In this document: positions 1 to 8,951 of the stretch, piece by piece
How the letters are laid out: every line of letters begins with the position of its first letter
How positions within the stretch are numbered: the first letter of the stretch is position 1
Source of the DNA: Minwuia sp048007105
GTDB lineage: Bacteria > Pseudomonadota > Alphaproteobacteria > Minwuiales > Minwuiaceae
Reading direction: 5' to 3'
Length of the DNA stretch: 64,000 nucleotides
Assembly (NCBI RefSeq): GCF_048007105.1
Contig: NZ_CP180352.1
Span: forward strand, 3,162,001-3,226,000
Translations under genes and position numbers: made by a program
Notes under the pieces: model-generated
Told to the model about the DNA's origin: nothing
Databases searched by the model: none
What the model saw: only the letters and a program-made list of their open reading frames with translations

Positions 1-225
1 TCATGGATGAAGTGTCCGCGCCGTCTTTCGGCGGTGCAAGGGCCATGAAGCAGAATCCAGCAAATCCAAGGCTTTCGAGCCAAGATAGTGTGTCATTTGC
101 ATGACGGAACGTCCAATTCCTGCGAATCGGATGTCGGCGGGGATGTAGGGCGGCCGTCCCGAATTGTCGCTGGACGCCGATATCCATTGCCTCCGCCGGA
201 CGCTTTGGATACCAGAAGCCCCGCC

Positions 226-1362
226 ATGAACGACCAGATGCACAAGGCGCTGCTGCCCACCGGACTGACCGACGCCCTGCCCGAACAGGCAGAGGTGGAG
301 CTCGACGCTGTCCGCTGCCTGCAGGATACCTTCCGCGGCCGTGGCTACCGCGCCGTGAAGCCGCCGCTTCTGGAGTTCGAGGAGAACCTTCTGACCGGCC
401 CGGGCGCGGGCCTGACCGCCCAGATCTTCCGGCTCATGGATCCGATCTCGCAGCGGATGATGGGCCTCCGGGCGGACATGACGCCTCAGATCGCCCGTCT
501 GGCCGCGACGCGGCTCGCCGCCGCGCCGAGGCCGCTGCGCCTCTGCTATTCGGGACAGGTTCTGCGCGTCCGCGGCGACCAGCTGCGGCCCGAGCGTCAG
601 TTCACCCAGGCAGGCATCGAGTTGCTGGGCAGCGACACGGTCGCCGCCGAGGCCGAAGTCCTGCTGCTGGTCGTCGAAGGGCTCCGCAAGGCCGGCGTCG
701 ACCACATCACCGTCGACCTGACCCTGCCGGCGCTGGCGCCGATGGTGCTGAAGGGGCAGGGGTATGATCCCGAAGCCATCGCCGCCGCGCGGGAGGCCCT
801 GGACGGCAAGGATGCGGGCGAGCTCAAGGCGGTCGTGGGCGACGACGCGACCGTTTTTGCGCTGCTGGATGCCGTCGGCGTCGCCGCGGACGGCATGGCG
901 CGGCTTAAGGCGCTCGGCGTTTCGGGACAGGCCGGACAGCTGATCGACCGGCTCGCCGAACTGGTCGATATGGTCGCCGCCGCCGATCCGGCGCTCTCGC
1001 TGACCGTGGACCCGGGCGAGTATCGCGGCTTCGAGTATCAGAGCGGGGTCGCCTTCGCGATCTTCGCGCGCGGCGTTCGTGGCGAGATCGCACGCGGCGG
1101 TCGCTACACAACGGATGCCGGCGAGACCGCCGTCGGCGCCACGGTCTATCTCGATGCGGTCGTCCGGGCCCTGACGCCGTCGGAACAGGCGCCGCTGGCC
1201 TATGCGCCCTACGGCACGTCCGAGGCGCACATTGCGGCAGCGCGCGAGAACGGCTTCGCCGTGGTGAGCGGTCTGGATCCGGAAACGGACCCCGCGGACG
1301 AGGCGCAGGCGCTCGGCTGCAGCCATATTCTTCGAAACGGCGCCGTTTCGGCGCTGGTCTGA
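226..1362 (+). CDS. hisZ: ATP phosphoribosyltransferase regulatory subunit HisZ
   Basis: HisZ is a catalytically inactive paralogue of histidyl-tRNA synthetase. It pairs with the short form of HisG to make the first enzyme of histidine biosynthesis. The 378-residue product has the class II synthetase core: LRADMTPQIAR, CYSGQVLR and ERQFTQAGIELLG fall where HisRS motifs lie, and GRYTTD is near the C-terminal end of the core. It lacks the anticodon-binding domain, which separates it from HisS. I chose the ATG at 226 because the protein aligns with the family from MNDQMHKALLPTG; the upstream in-frame ATG at 88 adds 46 residues of non-family sequence. purA follows 25 bp downstream on the same strand. 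hisG is not in the window. Confidence 0.9.
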   Translation: MNDQMHKALLPTGLTDALPEQAEVELDAVRCLQDTFRGRGYRAVKPPLLEFEENLLTGPGAGLTAQIFRLMDPISQRMMGLRADMTPQIARLAATRLAAAPRPLRLCYSGQVLRVRGDQLRPERQFTQAGIELLGSDTVAAEAEVLLLVVEGLRKAGVDHITVDLTLPALAPMVLKGQGYDPEAIAAAREALDGKDAGELKAVVGDDATVFALLDAVGVAADGMARLKALGVSGQAGQLIDRLAELVDMVAAADPALSLTVDPGEYRGFEYQSGVAFAIFARGVRGEIARGGRYTTDAGETAVGATVYLDAVVRALTPSEQAPLAYAPYGTSEAHIAAARENGFAVVSGLDPETDPADEAQALGCSHILRNGAVSALV

Positions 1363-1387
1363 ACCCTCAAGCAAAGGCAGGCATGCC

Positions 1388-2680
1388 ATGACCAATGTTG
1401 TCGTCGTGGGCGCCCAGTGGGGCGACGAAGGCAAGGGCAAGATCGTCGACTGGCTTTCCGACAAGGCTGACGTCGTCGTCCGCTACCAGGGCGGTCACAA
1501 TGCGGGCCATACGCTGGTCATCGACGGCGTCACCTACAAGCTGGCGCTGCTGCCCTCCGGCATCGTCCGGCCGGGGAAGCTCTCGATCATCGGGAACGGC
1601 GTTGTTCTCGATCCGCGGGCCTTTCTGGACGAGGTCGCCCGGCTCAATCAGCAAGGGGTCAGAGTGACTCCGGACAACCTCAAGATCGCCGCAAATGCCT
1701 GCTTGATCATGAGCTTGCACCGGGACCTTGATGCCATTCGCGAGGAAGCCGCGGGCCGCGGACAGATCGGCACGACCCGGCGCGGCATCGGCCCCGCCTA
1801 TGAGGACAAGGTCGCCCGCCGCGCCATCCGCGTCGCCGATCTCGACGACCGCGATACGCTGGACGAGAAGATCGAGCGGCTGCTGGTACACCACAACGCC
1901 CTCCGGCGCGGCCTTGGACAACCCGAGATCGCCCATGCAGATCTCCTGAAGGAACTCGAGGATGTCGCCGACGAGATCATGGCCTATGCCGATCACGTCT
2001 GGCTGGTGCTGGATCAGGCCAACCGGGCCGGCAAGCGCATCCTGTTCGAGGGCGCGCAGGGCGCGATGCTGGATATCGATCACGGCACCTATCCCTTCGT
2101 CACGTCGTCCAACACCGTCGCCGGGCAGGCGGCGACCGGTTCCGGTACGGGCCCGGGCACCATCGACTTCGTTCTTGGCATCGTGAAGGCCTACACCACC
2201 CGCGTGGGCGCCGGACCGTTCCCCACCGAACAGGAGAACGAGATCGGCCGGCGAATGGGCGAGCGGGGCCACGAGTTCGGCACCAATACCGGGCGCGCCC
2301 GGCGCTGCGGCTGGTTCGACGCGGTCATGGTGCGCCAGGCGATCCTCACCGGCGGCATCGACGGCGTGGCGCTGACCAAGCTCGACGTGCTGGACGGCTT
2401 TGAGGAACTGAAGGTCTGCACGGCCTACGAGATCGACGGGCACCGCATCAACTACTACCCCGCCAACAAGTCGGAGCAGTCCCGCGTCGTGCCGGTCTAC
2501 GAAACGTTCGAGGGCTGGGATCAGTCGTCATACGGCGCGCGGTCTTGGAGCAAGTTGCCGGCCGCGGCGGTCAAGTATGTCCGCGCCATCGAGGAACTGA
2601 CCGGCGCGCCGGTCTCGCTGCTTTCGACCAGCCCCGAGCGCGATGACACCATCGTCGTCCGGCATCCCTTCGAGGGCTAG
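1388..2680 (+). CDS. purA: adenylosuccinate synthetase PurA
   Basis: PurA makes adenylosuccinate from IMP, aspartate and GTP, the first committed step from IMP to AMP, in the cytoplasm. The 430-residue length is the family norm. The N-terminal GAQWGDEGKGK (residues 8-18) is the GTP-binding P-loop with the catalytic Asp, and GGHNAGHT holds the catalytic His. GTTRRGIGPAYEDK and the RRCGWFD segment are also conserved. It follows hisZ in the same direction, so the two may be co-transcribed. Its stop codon overlaps the stop of the convergent modC, leaving no room for an intergenic terminator. Confidence 0.97.
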   Translation: MTNVVVVGAQWGDEGKGKIVDWLSDKADVVVRYQGGHNAGHTLVIDGVTYKLALLPSGIVRPGKLSIIGNGVVLDPRAFLDEVARLNQQGVRVTPDNLKIAANACLIMSLHRDLDAIREEAAGRGQIGTTRRGIGPAYEDKVARRAIRVADLDDRDTLDEKIERLLVHHNALRRGLGQPEIAHADLLKELEDVADEIMAYADHVWLVLDQANRAGKRILFEGAQGAMLDIDHGTYPFVTSSNTVAGQAATGSGTGPGTIDFVLGIVKAYTTRVGAGPFPTEQENEIGRRMGERGHEFGTNTGRARRCGWFDAVMVRQAILTGGIDGVALTKLDVLDGFEELKVCTAYEIDGHRINYYPANKSEQSRVVPVYETFEGWDQSSYGARSWSKLPAAAVKYVRAIEELTGAPVSLLSTSPERDDTIVVRHPFEG

Positions 2681-3723
2681 TCCAGCCGGTCGGGCGTCAC
2701 CGCGACGGTCCGGAACAACGCCAGCACCTCCCTGCCGGGCGCCAGTCGGAGTTCTCGGGCCGACCGCGCTGTCAGGCCGGCCCCGAAGCGCTGTCCGTCC
2801 TGGAGAGCCAGCGACAGCGATGCGCGCCCGGTCTCGGCGATATCGATGGCGTCGATCCGGGCCGGCAAGCGGTTGAGGATCGAGAGACCTTCGGGAGACT
2901 CCAGCGCGATGGCGATGTCGGCGGCGTTGAGCCGGATGCGGACGCTCGCCCCTGCTTCCAGCGCCGAGGACGATACGAAGACAGGCGTCCCGGCAATGTC
3001 GATCTCGGTCAGCCCGTCTGCGGGATGATGGCCGACGACGTGGCCCTTGAGCAAAGCGCCCCGGCGCGGTGCAGCGCCCGATCCGCCGAAGATATCTTCG
3101 GGCGCGCCTTCGGCGACGATCAGGCCCTGTTCGATCAGTGCGATCCGGTCGCCCAGCCGGAAGGCTTCGTCCACCGAGTGGGTGACATAGAGCACGGGCA
3201 AGCCCGCTTGGGCGCAGAAGCGGCGGAGATAGGGCAGCAGCTGGTCCTTGTGACCCACGTCGAGGCTGGCCATCGGCTCGTCCATCAGGATCAGCGCTGG
3301 CTCCCGGAGAAGCGCCCGCCCCATGGCGACACGCTGAGCCTCGCCGCCGGAAAGAGTCCGCGGCCGGCGCTCCAGCAGCGGATCGAGCGCGAGCATCTCG
3401 GCAACTTCGTCGAAGCGCTGTCCGCTGCGGGCGCCGAACATAAGGTTCCGGCGGACATTCAGGTGTGGAAACAGGCGGCCTTCCTGAAACACGTAGCCGA
3501 CACCGCGCGCCTCCGGCGGCAGGTCGGTTCCTTCTCCGAAGAGCGGGCGGCCATTGACCGCAATGCGACCTGAATCCGGACGGACCAGCCCGGCAATCAT
3601 CTGAAGGATCGAGGTCTTGCCAGACCCTGACGGACCGAAGAGCACCGTGACCCCGCGTTCGACAGTAAGGGCGGCGTCGATGCCGAGGTCGCCAAGACTC
3701 TTGCGGAGGTCGAAATCAAGCAT
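2677..3723 (-). CDS. modC: molybdate ABC transporter ATP-binding protein ModC
   Basis: ModC is the ATPase of the molybdate importer and works with ModB and ModA. The 348-residue protein has an N-terminal ABC domain with Walker A GPSGSGKTS (about residues 31-39), signature LSGGEAQRV, and Walker B LILMDEPMASLD followed by the switch His in YVTHSVDEA. After about residue 280 comes a C-terminal TOBE-type molybdate-sensing domain, typical of ModC. Its start overlaps the end of modB by 8 bp, indicating translational coupling. It is the last gene of the metC-modABC run and ends tail to tail on purA. Confidence 0.93.
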   Translation of the reverse strand: MLDFDLRKSLGDLGIDAALTVERGVTVLFGPSGSGKTSILQMIAGLVRPDSGRIAVNGRPLFGEGTDLPPEARGVGYVFQEGRLFPHLNVRRNLMFGARSGQRFDEVAEMLALDPLLERRPRTLSGGEAQRVAMGRALLREPALILMDEPMASLDVGHKDQLLPYLRRFCAQAGLPVLYVTHSVDEAFRLGDRIALIEQGLIVAEGAPEDIFGGSGAAPRRGALLKGHVVGHHPADGLTEIDIAGTPVFVSSSALEAGASVRIRLNAADIAIALESPEGLSILNRLPARIDAIDIAETGRASLSLALQDGQRFGAGLTARSARELRLAPGREVLALFRTVAVTPDRLD

Positions 3724-4408
3724 CGGCGAGGCCGATCTGGCGACGCATGCGGCGCGCCAGCCATTCGGAGATCAGCAGGGCGACGAGCGCCAGCAGCACG
3801 GCCAGTACCGACAGACGGGTCGCGGCCGCTTCGCCGCCCGGCGTCTGCAACACTGAGTAGATCGCGATCGGGATGGTTCGGGTCTCGCCCGGCAGGTTGG
3901 CGACGAAGGTTATCGTCGCGCCGAACTCGCTCAGGCAACGGGCGAACGCCAGGACTGCCCCGGCCAGGACACCGGGGGCGGAGAGGGGGAGGGTGATCCG
4001 CCAGAACACCTGCCAAGGCCCCTTGCCGAGTGTCCGCGCGGCCTGTTCCAGCCGCGGGTCCGCCGCTTCGACCGACAGCCGCACCGAACGCACAAGCAGC
4101 GGAAAGGCGACGATGGCCGCGGCCAGCGCGGCGCCCTGCCAGGTAAAGGCGACGGTCAGGCCGGTCAGATCCCGGATCGGTCCGCCGAGCGGTCCTGCGG
4201 GGCTGAACAGGTAGAGCAGGACATATCCGATCACGACAGGCGGGACGACCAGCGGCAGATGGACCAGCCCGTCGAAGAGGGCCTTGCCCCGGAACTCACG
4301 GCGGGCCAGCAGCCAGCCCGCCGCAATGCCGGGCGGCAGAATGAACAGGACCGCGACGACGGAGACCTTCAGCGACAACAGAAGTGCGGCGGTCTCCAGC
4401 GGGTGCAT
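3716..4408 (-). CDS. modB: molybdate ABC transporter permease ModB
   Basis: ModB is the inner-membrane channel subunit of the molybdate importer. The 230-residue protein is strongly hydrophobic, with about five membrane segments. It carries the EAA loop (EAADPRLEQAARTLGKGPWQ), which docks on ModC, followed by FWRITLPLSAPGVLAG. The length matches ModB. It lies 2 bp after modA and overlaps modC by 8 bp, so the three genes form a tight operon. Confidence 0.93.
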   Translation of the reverse strand: MHPLETAALLLSLKVSVVAVLFILPPGIAAGWLLARREFRGKALFDGLVHLPLVVPPVVIGYVLLYLFSPAGPLGGPIRDLTGLTVAFTWQGAALAAAIVAFPLLVRSVRLSVEAADPRLEQAARTLGKGPWQVFWRITLPLSAPGVLAGAVLAFARCLSEFGATITFVANLPGETRTIPIAIYSVLQTPGGEAAATRLSVLAVLLALVALLISEWLARRMRRQIGLADA

Positions 4409-4410
4409 GA

Positions 4411-5181
4411 TCAGCAGCCGTCCTCGGGACAGGTCGAGAAGCCGGCCTTGCCGAGGATCCCGGCGGCCTCCGGCGACAGCAGGGCGGCGAGGAACAGCCG
4501 AGCGTTCTCGCCGTTCAGCGCGTTGCCCTGGAAGGTGATGGCGGCCTCGTAGCGGATCGGGTCGTGCGTCTCCGCCGGCAGCAGTTCGATGATGCGGATG
4601 CCGCTGAAGGCCAACGCATCGGTGCGGTAGACGATCCCGTATCCCGCGGCGGCGCGCTGCACATAGGCCATGGCCGCGCGCGTGTTGCCGGCGCGCACGG
4701 CGCGTTCCGACAGCCGCTCCCAGAGACCCAGTTCCAGAAGGGCCTCCTTTGCATAGGTGCCGACCGGAACATGATCGGGATCGCCGATGGCGAGCAGGCC
4801 GAAGTCCGGATCGGCGGCAAGCGCGGCAAGGGACGGAGCCGCCTCTGCATTGTCCTCACGCGTCACCAGGGCCAGTCGATTGCCCGCGAACACCCTGCGG
4901 CTCCTGGCGATGATGGCGTTGCCGTCTTCCAGATAGTCGATCCAGTCGGTATTGGCGCTTACGATGACGTCGGCCGGCGCGCCCCGGCGGATCTGGCGGG
5001 CGAGAACGGAACTGCCGGCGAAGGAGATTTCCACATCCAGCCCGGTCCGGTCCTCGAAGGCGTCGGCGATATCGCCGATCACCTCCGTGAGACTGGCGGC
5101 CGCGAAGACCGTCACATCCGCTGCGCGCGCACCGGTGCAGAGAACGAGCAGCGCAGAGATCAGTATAAGTGGAAGCCGCAT
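4411..5181 (-). CDS. modA: molybdate-binding periplasmic protein ModA
   Basis: ModA captures molybdate or tungstate in the periplasm and hands it to ModB. The protein begins MRLPLILISALLVLCTGARA, a clear Sec signal peptide cut after about residue 20. The mature part starts with VTVFAAASLTEV, the typical ModA opening with the oxyanion-binding Ser, and FAGSSVLARQI follows. I chose the ATG at 5181 because it lies one base after the metC stop and starts directly at the signal peptide; an in-frame ATG at 5202 would add seven residues inside metC. The close spacing suggests co-transcription with metC. Confidence 0.92.
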   Translation of the reverse strand: MRLPLILISALLVLCTGARAADVTVFAAASLTEVIGDIADAFEDRTGLDVEISFAGSSVLARQIRRGAPADVIVSANTDWIDYLEDGNAIIARSRRVFAGNRLALVTREDNAEAAPSLAALAADPDFGLLAIGDPDHVPVGTYAKEALLELGLWERLSERAVRAGNTRAAMAYVQRAAAGYGIVYRTDALAFSGIRIIELLPAETHDPIRYEAAITFQGNALNGENARLFLAALLSPEAAGILGKAGFSTCPEDGC

Positions 5182-5182
5182 C

Positions 5183-6355
5183 CTAGCCGCGCAACCGGTC
5201 AAAACCGGCGGCCAGATCGGCCTTCAGATCGTCGGGGTCTTCCAGGCCGATGTGATAGCGGACGAGCAGACCGGGACCGTCCCACTTTGTTGCAGTGCGG
5301 AACTGTTCGGGCTTCTGGGCGATGACAAGGCTTTCGTAACCGCCCCAGCTGGCGCCGAGTCCGAAGAGTTCGTAGCCGTCGATCATGCGCTGCAGCCCCT
5401 CATCGCCATAGGCTTCGTCGAGGACCACCGAGAACAGTCCCGAGGCGCCGAGAAAGTCCCGCTTCCAGATTTCGTACCCGGGGTGACTCGGCAGGCCCGG
5501 ATGCAGGACCCGGTCGACTTCCGGCCGGTCTTCGAGCCAGCGGGCGATATCGAGCCCGTTCTTCATGTGGCGCTCCAGCCGGACCGACAGGGTTCTGAGG
5601 CCGCGCAGCCCGAGATAGACATCGTCGGGGCCGACGCACTGGCCCAGAGCCTGCGCCGTCGCGCACAACGGCTGCCACGCCGCTTCGGTCGTCGTGACCA
5701 GGCCCAGCATCGCGTCGGAGTGCCCGACGACATACTTAGTACCGGCGTGGATGGAGACGTCCACGCCCTTCTCGAAGGGACGGAAATAGAGCGGCGTGGC
5801 CCAGGTGTTGTCCATCATGACGACGGCGCCGGCGGCATGCGCGGCCTCGGCAATGGCAGGAATATCCTGCATTTCGAAGGTCTGGGAGCCAGGGGCCTCG
5901 ACATAGACGATCTTCGTTTCGGGCCGGATCAGTTCGGCGATCCCGCTGCCGATCAACGGGTCGTAATAGGTCGTCTCGATGCCCATGCGCTTCAGGATGG
6001 TGTCGCAGTAGCTGCGGGTCGGCCGGTAGGCACTGTCGCTGACCAGCACGTGGTCGCCGGTGCCGACATAGGCGGTCAGGGCCGCCGCGATCGCCGCCAG
6101 GCCCGACGGGAACGCGAAGCAACGGTAACCGCCCTCAAGCTCGGCCATCGCCTCTTCGAGCGCCAGGCTGGTAGGGTGGCCGATACGGCCGTACATCGTG
6201 ACCTGTTCACCACGGGCGCGGGCTTCGCTCTTGCGCCGCATCTCGCCCACGCTTTCCTGAATAATCGTGGAGGTGTGGTACACAGGTGGATTGACGATGC
6301 CGAGATTTGCTTCCGGGTCGCGGCAGGCACTTACAATGATGGTGTCGCGTTTCAT
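5183..6355 (-). CDS. metC: cystathionine beta-lyase (MetC-type, PLP-dependent)
   Basis: This is a Cys/Met-metabolism PLP enzyme. The MetC branch cleaves cystathionine to homocysteine, pyruvate and ammonia. The 390-residue protein shows VTMYGRIGHPTSLALE near the N-terminus (the alpha-proteobacterial MetC form of the Y-R-x-N/G-P-T motif), the PLP phosphate-binding region around FPSGLAAIAAAL, and HAGTKYVVGHSD with the Schiff-base Lys. ELFGLGASWGGYESL near the C-terminus is typical of MetC rather than of cystathionine gamma-synthase. It is the first gene of a minus-strand run into modABC, with 1 bp to modA. Exact substrate preference (cystathionine or cysteine) cannot be read from sequence. Confidence 0.88.
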   Translation of the reverse strand: MKRDTIIVSACRDPEANLGIVNPPVYHTSTIIQESVGEMRRKSEARARGEQVTMYGRIGHPTSLALEEAMAELEGGYRCFAFPSGLAAIAAALTAYVGTGDHVLVSDSAYRPTRSYCDTILKRMGIETTYYDPLIGSGIAELIRPETKIVYVEAPGSQTFEMQDIPAIAEAAHAAGAVVMMDNTWATPLYFRPFEKGVDVSIHAGTKYVVGHSDAMLGLVTTTEAAWQPLCATAQALGQCVGPDDVYLGLRGLRTLSVRLERHMKNGLDIARWLEDRPEVDRVLHPGLPSHPGYEIWKRDFLGASGLFSVVLDEAYGDEGLQRMIDGYELFGLGASWGGYESLVIAQKPEQFRTATKWDGPGLLVRYHIGLEDPDDLKADLAAGFDRLRG

Positions 6356-6600
6356 GAGGATATCCGTTCAAGGGACTGAGACCACTGGCCGGCCGGGCGC
6401 CGGATGGTTTGATGTGCACTGCGAAATGACTGTTGTGTTGTTGTGACCATAGTCATAGGGTTTTTCCCGGTTACCGCACCCGCAACGGGTTGCAAACCCG
6501 CTTTGTCCCTGTTTCCGCAACGGAACCTCGGGCCAGGCGGCGGCGTGAAATCAACCCCCGTTGTGGGACGTCAAACGCAAACAGGGAGTCATTAGGTAAC

Positions 6601-7632
6601 ATGAAACTCAAGGGCGCAATTGTTGCAGCTGCGGTCGCTATGGCGGCCACGGCAGCTGTACCCGCGGCCGCACAGGAAGCGGGCACGCTGGCCGACGTGA
6701 AGGCCAAGGGCTTTATTCAGTGCGGTGTCTCGACCGGCCTGGCGGGCTTTGCTTTCACCGACGCGAGCGGCGAGTGGGACGGCTTCGACGTCGCGTTCTG
6801 CCGTGCGACCGCGGCTGCGGTGTTCGGCGATCCGAAGGCCATCAAGTTCACGCCGACGACCGGCAAGACCCGCTTCACGGCGCTGGCTTCCGGCGAGGTC
6901 GATATCCTCTACCGGAACACGACCTGGACGCTGAGCCGCGACGTCGATCTGAAGTTCACCTTCCTGGGTGTGAACTACTACGACGGTCAGGGCTTCATGG
7001 TCCGCAAGGATCTGGGCGTGAAGTCGGCCAAGGAACTGGACGGCGCGACCGTCTGCATCCAGACCGGCACCACCACCGAGCTCAACCTGGCCGACTACTT
7101 CCGTGCCAACAACATGAGCTACGAGCCGGTTCCGATCGAGACCAACGCCGAGGCGCAGCAGAAGTATCTGTCCAACGCCTGCGACGTTTACACCACGGAC
7201 GCCTCCGGCCTGGCCGCCACCCGCGCGACCTTCGAAAAGCCGGGTGAGCATGCGATCCTGCCGGAAATCATCTCCAAGGAGCCGCTGGGCCCGCTGGTCC
7301 GTCATGGCGACGACGGCTGGGGTGACATCGGCCGCTGGGTGATGAACGCGCTGATCATCGCCGAGGAGAAGGGCATCACCGCCGCCAATGTCGAGGAGAT
7401 GGCCACCAGCTCCACCGACCCGGAAGTCAAGCGTCTGCTCGGCTCCGAAGGCAACTACGGCGAGATGCTTGGTCTCGACAAGCTGTGGGCTGTCCACGCC
7501 ATCAAGGCCGGGGGCAACTACGGCGAGATCTTCGAGAAGCACATTGGCGAAGCGACCGCCATCGGCCTCTCTCGTGGTCTCAATCAGCTCTGGAGCAAGG
7601 GCGGCATTCTCTACGCACCGCCGTTCCGCTAA
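6601..7632 (+). CDS. aapJ: general L-amino acid ABC transporter substrate-binding protein AapJ
   Basis: AapJ is the periplasmic receptor of the AapJQMP general L-amino acid importer. The 343-residue protein begins with a signal peptide (MKLKGAIVAAAVAMAATAAVPAAAQ, cleavage after AAA near residue 24). The SBP_bac_3 domain starts at TLADVKAKGFIQCGVS. WDGFDVAFCRATAAAVFG and LASGEVDILYRNTTWT are characteristic of AapJ/BztA. I chose the ATG at 6601 because of the signal peptide; the open frame extends upstream to 6433 without family sequence. A hairpin terminator follows at 7647, then aapQ, as expected when the binding protein is made in excess over the membrane parts. Confidence 0.93.
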   Translation: MKLKGAIVAAAVAMAATAAVPAAAQEAGTLADVKAKGFIQCGVSTGLAGFAFTDASGEWDGFDVAFCRATAAAVFGDPKAIKFTPTTGKTRFTALASGEVDILYRNTTWTLSRDVDLKFTFLGVNYYDGQGFMVRKDLGVKSAKELDGATVCIQTGTTTELNLADYFRANNMSYEPVPIETNAEAQQKYLSNACDVYTTDASGLAATRATFEKPGEHAILPEIISKEPLGPLVRHGDDGWGDIGRWVMNALIIAEEKGITAANVEEMATSSTDPEVKRLLGSEGNYGEMLGLDKLWAVHAIKAGGNYGEIFEKHIGEATAIGLSRGLNQLWSKGGILYAPPFR

Positions 7633-7646
7633 GGCTTAGGGAAGAA

Positions 7647-7679
7647 GGCGCGTCGCCATATCGGGGACGCGCCTTTTTT
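7647..7679 (+). terminator. intrinsic terminator or attenuator after aapJ
   Basis: GGCGCGTC at 7647-7654 pairs with GACGCGCC at 7666-7673 and is followed by six T residues. It sits between aapJ and aapQ, so it probably stops part of transcription and sets a higher level for the binding protein than for the permeases. Confidence 0.85.
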
Positions 7680-7735
7680 CTGACCTATTAGTTTAGATTT
7701 TCTAATCCGAGGTATTACTGCTGAGGGGGTGACGC

Positions 7736-8950
7736 ATGTCCGTAGCGGCAGAAAGTCCGTCTGACGGCTTCCGCATCAGCCAGCTGATCTACGACACGCG
7801 CTACAGGTCGTACACGATCCAGATTTTTGCGCTGCTCGTGTTGATGCTGTCGTTCGCCTGGCTGATCGACAACGCGGTCCAGAATCTGGCCCGTCTGGGC
7901 AAGACCTTCGAATTCGGCTTCCTGTTCGAGACTGCCGCCTACGACATCAACCAGCGTCTCATCGACTACGACTCCACGTCGTCTCATGGCCGCGCCGCCA
8001 TCGTCGGCATCCTCAACACGCTTCTGGTTGCGTTGATGGGCTGCATCACCGCCACCATCATCGGCGTTACCGCCGGCGTGCTTCGGCTGTCCAACAACTG
8101 GCTCGTCGCCAAGATCATGACGGTCTATGTCGAAGCCTTCCGCAACGTGCCCGTACTGGTCTGGATCCTGATCGTGGTCGCGGTCATCAACGAGAGCCTG
8201 CCGGCGCCGAATGCGTTCCGCGGCGATGACGGGCTGACAGGGTTCCTGTTCGACACGACATTCTTCACCAATCGCGGATTCTACATACCGGCCCCGGTCT
8301 TCGAGGGCGGGTCGACATTCGTGGTCATCGTCTTCCTGCTCTCTCTGGTCGGGATATCGATCTTCGGCCGCTACGCAGCGAAGCGGCAGGAGGCGACGGG
8401 CCAGATCCTGCCGGTCTTCCGGATCAAGCTGGCGATCTTCTTCGTGCCGACGCTGCTGGTCTTCTTCATCCTGGGGATGCCGATCTCGCTCGAGTATCCG
8501 GAGCTGAAGGGCTTCAACTTCCAGGGCGGCGTCTTCATGCGCGACAGCCTGATCGGCCTCTGGCTGGCGCTGTCGATCTACACCGGCGCCTTCACCGCCG
8601 AGATTGTCCGGGCGGGCATCCTCTCCGTCAGCAAGGGCCAGACGGAGGCCTCCTTCGCGCTCGGTCTCCGGCCCAACCGGACCATGAACCTGATCATCCT
8701 GCCCCAGGCGCTGCGTGTGATCGTGCCGCCTCTGATCAGCCAGTATCTCAACCTGACCAAGAACTCGTCGCTGGCGATCGCCGTCGGCTACATGGACGCA
8801 ACCGGCACCCTGGGCGGCATCACGCTGAACCAGACCGGCCGCGAGATGGAATGCATCCTGTTGCTGATGGCCTTCTACCTTGCCGTGTCCCTGCTGATCT
8901 CGGCGGTGATGAACGTCTACAACGAACGCGTGAAGCTGAAGGAGCGGTAG
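7736..8950 (+). CDS. aapQ: general L-amino acid ABC transporter permease AapQ
   Basis: AapQ is one of the two inner-membrane permeases of the general amino acid importer. The 404-residue protein has about eight hydrophobic segments. Its HisM-type C-terminal domain includes the EAA-loop region (SVSKGQTEASFALGLRPNRTMNLIILPQALRV). The long N-terminal half, with a large loop around residues 60-180, is typical of AapQ/BztB compared with shorter His/Glu permeases. aapM starts 1 bp after its stop, so the two are coupled. Confidence 0.92.
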   Translation: MSVAAESPSDGFRISQLIYDTRYRSYTIQIFALLVLMLSFAWLIDNAVQNLARLGKTFEFGFLFETAAYDINQRLIDYDSTSSHGRAAIVGILNTLLVALMGCITATIIGVTAGVLRLSNNWLVAKIMTVYVEAFRNVPVLVWILIVVAVINESLPAPNAFRGDDGLTGFLFDTTFFTNRGFYIPAPVFEGGSTFVVIVFLLSLVGISIFGRYAAKRQEATGQILPVFRIKLAIFFVPTLLVFFILGMPISLEYPELKGFNFQGGVFMRDSLIGLWLALSIYTGAFTAEIVRAGILSVSKGQTEASFALGLRPNRTMNLIILPQALRVIVPPLISQYLNLTKNSSLAIAVGYMDATGTLGGITLNQTGREMECILLLMAFYLAVSLLISAVMNVYNERVKLKER

Positions 8951-8951
8951 G

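Noticed and set aside
1..225. A gene or control element at the left edge before hisZ
   Set aside because: Only short frames with no family features are visible, and no clear promoter stands out, so this 225-bp stretch is left unannotated.
1..1464. A 487-residue open frame on the minus strand across hisZ and into purA
   Set aside because: It is antisense to two clear genes and is rich in Arg, Gln and Gly, as expected for a shadow frame in GC-rich DNA.
4952..6379. A 475-residue plus-strand frame over metC and modA
   Set aside because: Antisense to metC and modA, both of which have complete family motifs.
6486..6500. Short hairpin (CGGGTT, GCA loop, AACCCG) upstream of aapJ as a terminator or riboswitch
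   Set aside because: The stem is only six pairs, the following bases are not a T run, and no known riboswitch pattern surrounds it.
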